From an uncultured Actinomycetes bacterium (GTDB lineage: Bacteria; Actinomycetota; Thermoleophilia; Solirubrobacterales; Solirubrobacteraceae), in contig CALAQT010000222.1 in assembly GCA_937888775.1 (NCBI GenBank), positions 1-5,715 on the forward strand: DNA of 5,715 bases, written 5' to 3'. Positions 1 through 4,824 of the stretch are shown in pieces (positions within the stretch are counted from its first letter, which is position 1; each line of letters starts with the position of its first letter). Both the position numbers and the translations under genes were made by a program. The notes under the pieces were generated by a model. That model had not been told where the DNA came from. It saw only the letters and a list, made by a program, of their open reading frames with translations, and made no database searches.

Positions 1-1
1 G

Positions 2-352
2 ATCGGTGACGAGCAGGAGTCCGAGTTCGGCCAGTTCATCGCCGACGAACAAGCCGCGTCTCCCTACGAGCGCGCCGTGGAGATCCTCACCAAGCAAGCC
101 CTGCGAGACGCGCTTGAGAACCTCAGCTACCGCGAGCGGCGCGTGCTCGAGCTGCGCTACGGGCTCGGCGGCGAGCACCCGCGCACGCTGGACGAGGTCG
201 GGCGGACGTTCAACGTCACCCGCGAGCGGATCCGCCAAATCGAAAACCAGTCGCTCAAGAAGCTCCAGACCCTCCCCGAAGCTCAGCAGCTGCGTGACGA
301 CGTCGAGATCGCTTCCGGCTATCCGCGGCGCCGGATCGGGCACCGAATCTAG
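2..352 (+). CDS. Sigma-70 family RNA polymerase sigma factor, C-terminal part (5' end outside window)
   Basis: The frame is open from the left edge (codon phase begins at base 2) to a TAG at 350-352, giving 116 residues. It holds the end of region 3, with the acidic stretch after IGDEQESEFGQF, and a complete region 4. Region 4.1/4.2 shows LSYRERRVLELRYGL, then the helix-turn-helix TLDEVGRTFNVTRERIRQIE followed by QSLKKLQ. In this family region 4.2 contacts the -35 element and region 4.1 the RNA polymerase beta flap. The VTRERIRQIE signature is that of group 1 or 2 sigma factors, not ECF factors. A tail of about 18 residues (DDVEIASGYPRRRIGHRI) follows the usual end near QLRD, slightly longer than I expect for the family. 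Whether this is the housekeeping sigma or a paralogue cannot be told without regions 1-2, so no symbol is given. The family call is very secure. Confidence 0.96.
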   Translation: MGDEQESEFGQFIADEQAASPYERAVEILTKQALRDALENLSYRERRVLELRYGLGGEHPRTLDEVGRTFNVTRERIRQIENQSLKKLQTLPEAQQLRDDVEIASGYPRRRIGHRI

Positions 353-371
353 AGTCATCAAGCTGATCCTG

Positions 372-403
372 GATCTCGTGCTGGGCGCGACGCAGACGAG
401 ATC
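372..403. terminator. Hairpin between convergent genes, probable bidirectional terminator
   Basis: A perfect 8-bp inverted repeat, GATCTCGT (372-379) and ACGAGATC (396-403), can extend by CTG/CAG after one bulged G. It sits in the 61-bp gap between the sigma factor stop and the Rieske stop, where two transcripts converge. There is no T-run on either side, so if it terminates it does so as a stem without a U-tract, as is often reported in high-GC actinobacteria. The repeat is seen; the function is inferred from position. Confidence 0.5.
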
Positions 404-413
404 GAACCGTCGC

Positions 414-785
414 TCAGGCGACCAGCCAGATGGCGCCGTCGCGCACCTCGACCGGGAATGTCTTCAGCGACCGAGCGCCGGTCGTCGCCTTCACAGCGCC
501 CGCCAGCGGCCTAAACGCGCCCTGGGGACCCTGCAGCATCGCGCCGGTACCGACGTCATAAAGCGCTGCGTGCCATGGACACTGCAGGCATCCATCATCA
601 GTCACGCGCCCCTTGCCCAGTGACGCGAACAGATGGCGACAGCGGTTAGAGACCGCGAACGGCTTGCCGCCACTGATGCCAACCGCCAGAGCGCCGTGCG
701 GTGTCTTCTCCACGACCACGACCTGTGAGACACCGAGGTCATCGACGGCAACCAGGCGGGTGGCAGACTGCTCGGAGGTGGTCAC
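414..785 (-). CDS. Rieske [2Fe-2S] domain protein, stand-alone ferredoxin type
   Basis: A protein of 123 residues that is essentially one Rieske domain. The cluster ligands are visible as C49-R-H51 and C69-P-W-H72, with 17 residues between the two pairs; C66 just before is extra. The stretch after it (ALYDVGTGAMLQGP) and the end (FPVEVRDGAIWLVA) match the small soluble ferredoxin type that passes electrons to ring-hydroxylating or other oxygenases. No signal peptide or membrane helix is visible, so it is probably cytoplasmic. No oxygenase or reductase gene is adjacent, so its partner is unknown. The start is a GTG at 785-783. No good Shine-Dalgarno precedes it, but GATAGT lies on the same strand (797-792) six bases upstream, which would suit a leaderless transcript. 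The gene is convergent with the sigma factor. Family is confident, physiological role is not. Confidence 0.92.
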   Translation of the reverse strand: MTTSEQSATRLVAVDDLGVSQVVVVEKTPHGALAVGISGGKPFAVSNRCRHLFASLGKGRVTDDGCLQCPWHAALYDVGTGAMLQGPQGAFRPLAGAVKATTGARSLKTFPVEVRDGAIWLVA

Positions 786-791
786 GTGCGC

Positions 792-797
792 ACTATC
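792..797 (-). promoter_or_regulatory. Possible -10 element for a leaderless Rieske transcript
   Basis: Read on the minus strand this is GATAGT, matching TATAAT at four of six positions. It ends six bases before the GTG start, so transcription would begin at or near the start codon. No convincing -35 lies 16-18 bp further upstream. The idea rests on spacing and on the lack of a ribosome binding site. Confidence 0.25.
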
Positions 798-871
798 TCA
801 CACGAGCGACGGGGATCCCAGCTGTAGCACCGGCGCGATCACAAGAGGTCGAGTCCTGCAGAGAGTCTGGA

Positions 872-1131
872 CCGGTGGAGGACCGCTACCGCTATCTGCG
901 GCTCGACGCGAGGGTCGACAAGGTCCGCGACGGCGCGCAGGTTGTACGCGAGCGCCGTTGGTCGCACACGCCGTGCTCGAGACCCGGCGCTGCGAGGTGA
1001 TCTGCCTCGATATCGGCGACGCGGACACCGATACGTTCTTGACCGCGTTCGGGCTCGGCGTCGTTGGCGTGTAGCTCGCGATCTCCGACGCCTACCAGGG
1101 ACTCAAGGCGGCGATCATGGCGCTCGCGGTG
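872..1131 (+). pseudogene. Decayed IS256-family (Mutator-like) transposase fragment
   Basis: Two adjacent frames together follow the catalytic core of IS256-type transposases. Frame 2 gives YRYLRLDARVDKVRDGAQVV, matching the family's YLxLDAxYxKVRxxGxVV, with the first catalytic Asp at 905-907. After a frameshift near 945-955, frame 1 gives EVICLDIGDADTDTFLTAF, an in-frame TAG (1072-1074), then LAISDAYQGLKAAI with the second catalytic Asp at 1087-1089. Family members usually read VQLVISDAHxGLKAAI here, so the TAG looks like a CAG (Gln) codon mutated to stop. The two Asp codons are about 61 codons apart, whereas I count about 66 in a typical member, so about five residues after TAF are missing. 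The third catalytic residue (Glu) and both ends are gone. It cannot encode an active enzyme. No terminal repeats are recognisable. Confidence 0.8.
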
Positions 1132-1435
1132 ATCGCGAGCTTCGACCACGGGTCAACGATCCGCACGCGAAGACCCCGTCAGACTCCGCGCTTCCGCGCG
1201 TCCTGGCTGAGGACCCGCGCGATCTGGGGGGCTCGGTCCGCCTGTCCAACTCGTCGAGCCGTTCGTCGCGCAGGACCGACTGGCGATGGATCGCGTCCTG
1301 AAAGCCTTCGAGCTCCGCCTCCAGATGCTCTACGCGTGCCTCAAGGATCTCCATCGGGCGCTCCGAACCAGCGTCCGGCGGCGTCATTACCGGCTTTGTG
1401 CCTGGCGTCATGCGGCGATTGCGTTGGGTTGTCAC
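1115..1435 (-). CDS. Small coiled-coil protein, unknown function, with a probable C-terminal frameshift
   Basis: As sequenced this is 106 residues. After a Pro/Arg-rich N-terminus of about 27 residues comes a charged heptad helix, about residues 28-66 (MEILEARVEHLEAELEGFQD, then AIHRQSVLRDERLDELDRR), a short coiled coil. After RRTEPP at residues 65-70 the frame becomes low-complexity (PRSRGSSARTRG). One base shift at the C6 tract (plus-strand 1226-1231) instead gives QIARVLSQDARKRGV and a TGA at 1179-1181. That tail resembles ends I recall in small Solirubrobacterales proteins (IAR.LS.DAR.RG), and the restored product would be 85 residues. The GTG start (1435-1433) is chosen because AGGAGG lies nine bases upstream. 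No neighbour suggests a function. Beyond the shift the frame runs into the IS256 remnant. Function unknown. Confidence 0.6.
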   Translation of the reverse strand: MTTQRNRRMTPGTKPVMTPPDAGSERPMEILEARVEHLEAELEGFQDAIHRQSVLRDERLDELDRRTEPPRSRGSSARTRGSAESDGVFACGSLTRGRSSRSPRAP

Positions 1436-1444
1436 TGCTCATGA

Positions 1445-1450
1445 CCTCCT
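1445..1450 (-). promoter_or_regulatory. Shine-Dalgarno of the small coiled-coil gene
   Basis: AGGAGG on the minus strand, nine bases before the GTG at 1435. An ATG in another frame begins only two bases after it (plus-strand 1440-1442), too close for normal use. This decides the start of the coiled-coil gene. Confidence 0.6.
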
Positions 1451-1713
1451 CGCTCTCTGTGGGAGTCGCGCGAGACGACGAGGGAGAGAGACCCAACGGG
1501 CGAGTCGGCTGGCCCCGCGAGTCTCGATCAGTGGCCCCCAACTCCGCGCGTCTGCGCGATCGCGCTTCGGTCACAGTCAAGCTCCAGGCTGAAGCTCCAC
1601 ACGCCGGGCCAGCTAGAACAAGCTACTCCTCTCCAGATCCCGCACCGCACGGCAGCAGCCGAACGCTTTCAAGATCGTGACCCCGCCGCCCAGCACGTTC
1701 AAGCAACGGTGGG

Positions 1714-1733
1714 CCGGTGGAATCAGGCACCGG
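1714..1733. promoter_or_regulatory. Dyad CCGGTG-N8-CACCGG, candidate operator
   Basis: Perfect 6-bp arms at 1714-1719 and 1728-1733 separated by 8 bp, about two helical turns in total. The dyad ends three bases before the putative -35 hexamer of the DUF1918 promoter, which suits a dimeric regulator. The symmetry is seen; a regulatory role is inference. Confidence 0.3.
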
Positions 1734-1736
1734 TCG

Positions 1737-1766
1737 TTGTGGCGAATGACTGACGCCGACTATCCT
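1737..1766 (+). promoter_or_regulatory. Putative sigma-70 promoter of the DUF1918 gene
   Basis: TTGTGG (1737-1742) and TATCCT (1761-1766) are separated by 18 bp, a fair match to a housekeeping promoter in a GC-rich setting. Transcription would start near 1773, about 20 bases before the ATG at 1795, leaving room for the GAGGGG ribosome binding site at 1784-1789. Confidence 0.4.
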
Positions 1767-1794
1767 CGGCTACCACGAACAATGAGGGGTGAGC

Positions 1795-2016
1795 ATGGCC
1801 TTTGCAGTCGGCAAGCGCGTCGTGGCTGAGTCTGAGTCAACGGACCGCCGGCCCCGCTCGGGTGTCGTTGAGGGAGTGTTGCGCGGCGATCCCTCGCCTC
1901 GTTATCGGATCTGCTGGGACGACGGCCACGAGACCATCTACACGCCCGCGAGCGGCGCTCTCCGAGCCGAACGACCCCCCACGAGGCAACGGCAAGCGGC
2001 ACCACGAAAACGCTAG
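1795..2016 (+). CDS. DUF1918 domain protein
   Basis: A protein of 73 residues starting MAFAVGKRVVAESES. It follows the DUF1918 pattern: a VGxRVVxE start, a central GVVEGVLRGDPSPRYRICWD strand pair corresponding to the family's G-x-I-x-E-V ... PPYxVRW, and DGHETIYTPASGA corresponding to TGHExxxxPGPDA. DUF1918 is a small SH3-like beta fold widespread in actinobacteria with no established function. The domain takes residues 4-55; a basic tail (TRQRQAAPRKR) follows and could contact nucleic acid. The ATG at 1795 is preferred over the in-frame GTG at 1789, because GAGGGG (1784-1789) lies five bases before the ATG and would overlap the GTG. The gene stands alone, divergent from the coiled-coil gene and convergent with the winged-helix gene. 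Confidence 0.8.
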   Translation: MAFAVGKRVVAESESTDRRPRSGVVEGVLRGDPSPRYRICWDDGHETIYTPASGALRAERPPTRQRQAAPRKR

Positions 2017-2346
2017 CCAACCTGAGCTGCGACGATCCGCTGCGCCGGGAACAGACCCAGGCGCCACCGACTCCCCGATCAGCCACCGCGCACGCCGAGG
2101 TCGACCAAACGGCTTGTCCCTGCCTGGCCAAGCTGCTGCTGAGCGGTAGAGGCACCGCCCGGGCGCGGGTAGCGTGCCATGATGGTGCGGCCCCGAGGTA
2201 GCCCCGGACAACAGAGCCAGGACCGCCGCCCTATGGCCTTATCTCGCAGTCCCGTACGGGCCGCTGCTGGGACGCTTACGGCTCTGCACGCGCCAGAGCT
2301 CACAGTCCGGGCCATCCGCGGTGATCGCGAGACGTACTGCAGCCGG
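2017..2346. other. Convergent intergenic region, no gene recognised
   Basis: 330 bp between the stops of the DUF1918 gene and the winged-helix gene. I find no protein with a recognisable domain on either strand and no RNA gene. A 6-bp stem with a 7-base loop, GCTCTG/CAGAGC at 2281-2299, lies 48 bp beyond the winged-helix stop on its downstream side and could serve as its terminator, although there is no T-run. Confidence 0.45.
2281..2299 (-). terminator. Weak terminator-like hairpin after the winged-helix gene
   Basis: GCTCTG (2281-2286) pairs with CAGAGC (2294-2299) around a 7-base loop. It is placed 48 bp downstream of the minus-strand stop at 2347. The stem is short and lacks a U-tract, so support is mainly positional. 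Confidence 0.25.
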
Positions 2347-2589
2347 CTATCGGTGCTGCCGGTGCGCGGCGGGTGTGTCTCGGGGTTCTGGCCGGAGCAG
2401 GCGCACGCCGACCAGCCGCCCGTGGTCATAGACGCGCTCGATCACGTATCCGTTCAGCTCGAGCTCGGAGACGACGGCGGCCGGGAACGCAATCCCGCCG
2501 GCGTGCAGCTCGCCAAAAGCGACCGGCTGGTCGCCGGCCTCGCGCAGGCGCTCCAGCAGCCGCTGTTGCTGGACGTCAGCGAGCGTCAT
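2347..2589 (-). CDS. Small winged-helix-like (HTH_11/BirA-N type) protein
   Basis: An 80-residue protein beginning MTLADVQQQRLLERLREAG. The layout fits a compact winged helix: helix 1 (about residues 5-18, LLERLREAG), helix 2 (QPVAFGELHAGG), recognition helix (FPAAVVSELELNGYVI, about 35-50), then a two-stranded wing (ERVYDHGRLVGVRLL, about 51-65), and a loose polar tail. The order resembles the BirA N-terminal HTH that ends G-Y-x-I ... G-x-x-L. I recall near-identical proteins in Solirubrobacterales genomes, without a known role. The ATG at 2589-2587 is chosen because residue 1 matches where those proteins begin and GGAGGGG lies 12 bases upstream; the frame stays open much further, but that extension runs through IS debris. 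It may be a DNA-binding regulator; no partner or ligand domain is present. Confidence 0.72.
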   Translation of the reverse strand: MTLADVQQQRLLERLREAGDQPVAFGELHAGGIAFPAAVVSELELNGYVIERVYDHGRLVGVRLLRPEPRDTPAAHRQHR

Positions 2590-2730
2590 CGACGGATTGG
2601 TCCCCTCCAGCAGATGGTGGGCGCCTCGAGCGTTTCCAAGCCGCGCTGCTGGCACCGGACGTTTGGCGACTGGGGGTTTGGTCGCCGTCCACCGCTGCCC
2701 CCGCCGCAGTCGACTCACGCGCTCTGCGAT

Positions 2731-2752
2731 CGTCGCCACTGACGTGGCGACG
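2731..2752. repeat. 9-bp perfect hairpin at the edge of the IS1634 remnant
   Basis: CGTCGCCAC (2731-2739) and GTGGCGACG (2744-2752) with a 4-base loop TGAC. Homology to the IS1634 transposase (ending ...AAEWATS) stops within its right arm, around 2748. It could be a deletion or insertion scar or a transcription stop for the minus-strand debris. Confidence 0.5.
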
Positions 2753-3035
2753 TCGCCCACTCCGCCGCGGCGAGCTTCGAGCACAGATCCAACGCGCGGT
2801 TGGCGACCAGCGCGAACAACACCCGCTCGACATCCGTCGCGAACCGCCTGGGCCCGAGCACCCTGCGAGCGCGCCGTCGACCCCAAGGCGCCCCACAGCC
2901 CGTCGAGCAGCCATACCCCGCCCAGCGACCGCGAAACAACGACCTCGAACTCCCCCGACGCGCCCGGCAGCGGCACCCGCTGCCATCAACGTCGGTGAAC
3001 CTGGCGATCGACGCCGCCAACCGACGCAGTCTCTC
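2748..3035 (-). pseudogene. Frameshifted N-terminal remnant of an IS1634-type (DDE) transposase
   Basis: Translating the minus strand in two alternating frames recovers the N-terminal part of an IS1634-type transposase. One frame gives ERLRRLAASIARF (from 3035); a shift near 2985-2975 leads to EFEVVVSRSLGGVWLLDGLW; a shift back near 2866 gives VLGPRRFATDVERVLFALVA and NRALDLCSKLAAAEWATS, ending about 2748. In intact members these segments follow one another in this order before the catalytic domain, which is absent here. The recurrent 'RFxTDVERVLFALVANRAL..SSKLAAxEW' block is the strongest recognition point (the SS is CS here). It cannot encode a functional enzyme. Its 5' end overlaps the 3' end of the SET gene in another frame. 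No terminal repeats were recognised. Confidence 0.78.
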
Positions 3036-3630
3036 GCCGGATCTCGTCGTCGATCGTGCGCAGGTAGGGCGCGACGAGCTCGCCGTAGTCGGCCTTGCGC
3101 GCGGCGGGCAGGTCCTTCCAGCCGGTGACCGAGCCGCGGCACCGCGCGGCACCGCACAGGCACACGGCCGGGAAGTGGTCGATCGTGAAGTTGCGCATGG
3201 CGTAGTCGAACGTCAGCTCCTGCCCGGCGCCAATCGGCTGGCGGGCGACGAAGTCAAAGGCCTGCCCGTCGTTGAGCCGGACGCCACAGTTGGGGTCGCA
3301 AGAGTGATTGACCTTTGGACCGAGGCCGCCGTGGAGCGCCCAGCGGCCGGGACCCACCTGCGTCGCGTGCGAGTCGTTGCCCGTCAGCCCCCCGACCAAG
3401 AAGCCAACCATCACGGTCTCGCCGACCGCGAACGGGCGTGTGGCCATCACCCCATCGCCCTTACCGTCGGCCGTGCGGCGCAGCTCGACGCCCTCCTCCT
3501 CCGGAATCTGGGTGCTCGCCCCGCGCTCCGGCGATCTGTCGCCACGCGACGCGGTGGCGCCGGGCGGCCTGGACGGATGAACGTGGGGCAAGGGATCCCC
3601 TTTCGGTTGACGCCCTCGAAGGACGAGCAT
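2986..3630 (-). CDS. SET-domain protein (protein-lysine methyltransferase-like)
   Basis: Up to 214 residues from ATG 3630. The SET fold is clear: the N-terminal KGDGVMATRPFAVGE (57-71), the SAM-site motif NHSCDPNCGVR (108-118), DFVARQPIGAGQELTFDYAMRNF (126-148, shown by its FDY at 141-143), and a post-SET CLCGAARCRG (157-166) whose Cys157, 159 and 164 with Cys115 could bind zinc. SET enzymes transfer methyl groups from S-adenosylmethionine to protein lysines; bacterial substrates are mostly unknown. Homologous sequence starts about residue 48, so the first 47 residues are doubtful. A GA-rich Shine-Dalgarno-like run (3502-3491) lies just before a CTG at 3483, giving 165 residues. From about residue 193 the sequence (TIDDEIRRETASVGGVDRQ) overlaps the IS1634 remnant in another frame, so the native C-terminus has been replaced. 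Probably cytoplasmic and possibly still active. Confidence 0.87.
   Translation of the reverse strand: MLVLRGRQPKGDPLPHVHPSRPPGATASRGDRSPERGASTQIPEEEGVELRRTADGKGDGVMATRPFAVGETVMVGFLVGGLTGNDSHATQVGPGRWALHGGLGPKVNHSCDPNCGVRLNDGQAFDFVARQPIGAGQELTFDYAMRNFTIDHFPAVCLCGAARCRGSVTGWKDLPAARKADYGELVAPYLRTIDDEIRRETASVGGVDRQVHRR
3491..3502 (-). promoter_or_regulatory. Strong Shine-Dalgarno-like run inside the SET reading frame
   Basis: GGAGGAGGAGGG on the minus strand. It lies seven bases before an in-frame CTG (3483-3481) at the point where SET homology begins, with no ATG, GTG or TTG nearby. It may mark a CTG start. It also simply encodes three Glu codons, so the match could be accidental. Confidence 0.3.
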
Positions 3631-3754
3631 AGCCCCCGACCGTCCGAGCCCCCCGGCGGCCCCCCGTGCTCGCTCATGCCGTCGAGTCGGAAGTTCGACG
3701 GCACTCCAGGCGCGGGCTCGACTCGGTCGGCACCCGTTGCCCGCAGCCAGACCA

Positions 3755-3781
3755 GCACTACGACGGCGGGCACACTGTCAA
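3755..3781 (-). promoter_or_regulatory. Possible promoter of the SET gene
   Basis: On the minus strand TTGACA at 3781-3776, a 15-bp spacer, then TAGTGC at 3760-3755. The -35 is consensus; the -10 lacks the final T and the spacer is short. It lies about 125 bp before ATG 3630. Confidence 0.28.
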
Positions 3782-3960
3782 CGACGACTGGCGAGCACGC
3801 ACGAGAGCTTCGCGACGATCGTGAGATCAGCGTACAGCCGGACTCGATTCAGACCACGCACGCGCATCGGCAGCCGACCGCGCCTACTCCATTACATCTC
3901 GGGATACCATTCCTCAAAGCGCGGGCTACGCAGCTTATGTGCGCACGCGGGCGTCACTCG

Positions 3961-3982
3961 GGTCCCACGAAAGCGTGGACTC
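3961..3982. repeat. Bulged hairpin upstream of the coiled-coil/winged-helix gene
   Basis: CCACG (3965-3969) pairs with CGTGG (3974-3978) around the loop AAAG, and with one bulged base the stem extends outward over GGT/ACTC. It ends about 52 bp before the TTG start at 4035. It could be a leader structure or operator; nothing further supports a role. Confidence 0.3.
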
Positions 3983-4022
3983 CGCTAGGCGTCGAGGCTA
4001 GATCTCGAAGTCCCCGCTATGT

Positions 4023-4028
4023 GAGGAG
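4023..4028 (+). promoter_or_regulatory. Shine-Dalgarno that fixes a TTG start
   Basis: GAGGAG, six bases before TTG at 4035-4037. No ATG or GTG in this frame lies near the beginning of the protein, so this site supports TTG initiation. Confidence 0.65.
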
Positions 4029-4034
4029 ACGCCC

Positions 4035-4406
4035 TTGTCTCGTATTCAGCAGGTCATAGACACACTCGAGGCTGAGCGCGCTGAAGTCCAGAAGCATCTG
4101 GCTTGGATCGAGCAGCAGATCAAGGAGTTCCACGCCTACAGTGGCGGCTCAGCTGCGGTCGCTCCGGCTCGCTCCGTGCGCCGTGCGACTGCGCGGCGCG
4201 CGAGCACTCGGCGTGCAACCGCGCGCAACCGTCAGGGCGACACCAAGGCGAGCATCATCGACTTCCTCGCCCAGCATCCGGGGAGCACCGCTGGTGATCT
4301 CGCTAAGGGCCTGAACCTCAATCCCGGAAGTGTCTCATCCCGCCTGACCCAGCTCGCGAAGTCCGGCGAGATCAAAAAGGCATCACGCGGCTACAGCACG
4401 AAGTAG
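4035..4406 (+). CDS. Coiled-coil / Arg-rich linker / winged-helix protein
   Basis: A protein of 123 residues in three parts. Residues 3-34 (IQQVIDTLEAERAEVQKHLA, then WIEQQIKEF) form an amphipathic helix suited to dimerising as a coiled coil. Residues 48-66 are a basic low-complexity linker with repeated RRATAR/RRAST units, reminiscent of the basic tails of nucleoid-associated proteins. Residues 70-121 form a winged helix: KASIIDFLAQHPGSTAGDLA, the recognition helix PGSVSSRLTQLAKSGEI, then a short wing KKASRGYSTK, as in MarR/TrmB-like and other small winged helices. It most likely binds DNA as a dimer, as a local regulator or architectural protein; I know no named family for the full arrangement. 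The start is TTG 4035, backed by GAGGAG six bases upstream. It stands alone on the plus strand, divergent from the SET gene. Confidence 0.85.
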   Translation: MSRIQQVIDTLEAERAEVQKHLAWIEQQIKEFHAYSGGSAAVAPARSVRRATARRASTRRATARNRQGDTKASIIDFLAQHPGSTAGDLAKGLNLNPGSVSSRLTQLAKSGEIKKASRGYSTK

Positions 4407-4608
4407 ACGGCGCGACCCCGCGGACACCAGCGCCCACCCCGTCGCTCACACCGAGCCAGCCTGGACTCCACGGACGCTGCGAAGCAGGATCCCGCGCCAG
4501 GCGGACCCGTCCATCCCGCCGACTCCAGCAGTGTCCGGCCGCGCAACCCAGCCCCACCACAGTACCGGTCCAAAACGGCTGCGAGCGTGATCGATTTCGC
4601 GGCACGAG

Positions 4609-4637
4609 ACTCTCGCCTACCCTGGGAATGCGAGAGT
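4609..4637. repeat. Perfect 8-bp inverted repeat, first of a back-to-back pair
   Basis: ACTCTCGC (4609-4616) and GCGAGAGT (4630-4637) with a 13-base loop. A competing stem CCTAC (4616-4620)/GTAGG (4636-4640) overlaps it. It is followed after one base by the second inverted repeat. Confidence 0.6.
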
Positions 4638-4638
4638 A

Positions 4639-4672
4639 GGTATTCAGGTCGGACCTGCCGGCCCTGAATACC
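4639..4672. repeat. Perfect 10-bp inverted repeat with a nested alternative palindrome
   Basis: GGTATTCAGG (4639-4648) and CCTGAATACC (4663-4672) with 14 bases between. Overlapping its left arm is CAGGTC-G-GACCTG (4645-4657), so two mutually exclusive hairpins can form. The arms are AT-richer than the surroundings. Confidence 0.62.
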
Positions 4673-4824
4673 GCATCGCGATCCGAGCGGCCGTCTGAGT
4701 CGACGAGTTCGAGAGTGCCGAGTTTGAGGAATTCGAGGCGTCTCGGCCGGCGCTCGCTGGGCTTCTGCTTCCCGCCGAAGGCAGCCACGCCGACGAACGC
4801 GGCGACGTGACTGCGTTTGGTGCA

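Larger units (their letters stand above)
1436..1794. other. Divergent intergenic region, no gene recognised
   Basis: This 359-bp stretch separates the coiled-coil gene (minus) from the DUF1918 gene (plus), so it should hold both promoters. Long open frames on both strands here have compositions expected of non-coding GC-rich DNA and no recognisable domain. Visible signals are the Shine-Dalgarno at 1445-1450, a perfect 12-bp palindrome GCGCGATCGCGC (1554-1565), a CCGGTG/CACCGG dyad (1714-1733) and a promoter-like pair at 1737-1766. Confidence 0.5.
3631..4034. other. Divergent intergenic region, no gene recognised
   Basis: 404 bp between the SET gene (minus) and the coiled-coil/winged-helix gene (plus). 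No domain was recognised in any frame. On the minus strand TTGACA (3781-3776) is a perfect -35 hexamer, followed after 15 bp by TAGTGC (3760-3755), a possible SET promoter with short spacing and a poor -10. On the plus side a bulged hairpin with an AAAG loop lies at 3961-3982 and the ribosome binding site at 4023-4028. Confidence 0.45.

Noticed and set aside
395..415. A tRNA T-arm-like stem-loop (TTCGATC loop) on the minus strand
   Set aside because: No acceptor stem, anticodon arm or D arm lies around it, and it overlaps the Rieske stop codon.
1554..1565. Palindrome GCGCGATCGCGC
   Set aside because: It resembles the cyanobacterial HIP1 core, but a single copy made of GC steps is easily chance here.
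1571..1579. TTGACT on the minus strand as a -35 for the coiled-coil gene
   Set aside because: No -10-like hexamer occurs 15-19 bp downstream.
1117..1680. A 187-codon plus-strand frame over the coiled-coil gene and the divergent region
   Set aside because: No domain, no ribosome binding site, and it overlaps a better supported minus-strand gene with an ideal Shine-Dalgarno.
2590..2976. N-terminal extension of the winged-helix gene by 129 codons
   Set aside because: The extension is mostly the decayed IS1634 sequence, and the 80-residue form alone matches the recalled protein family.
2800..4059. A 419-codon open frame on the plus strand
   Set aside because: It lies opposite the SET gene and IS1634 remnant, has no domain and shows the Arg/Pro/Ala-rich composition of a shadow frame in GC-rich DNA.
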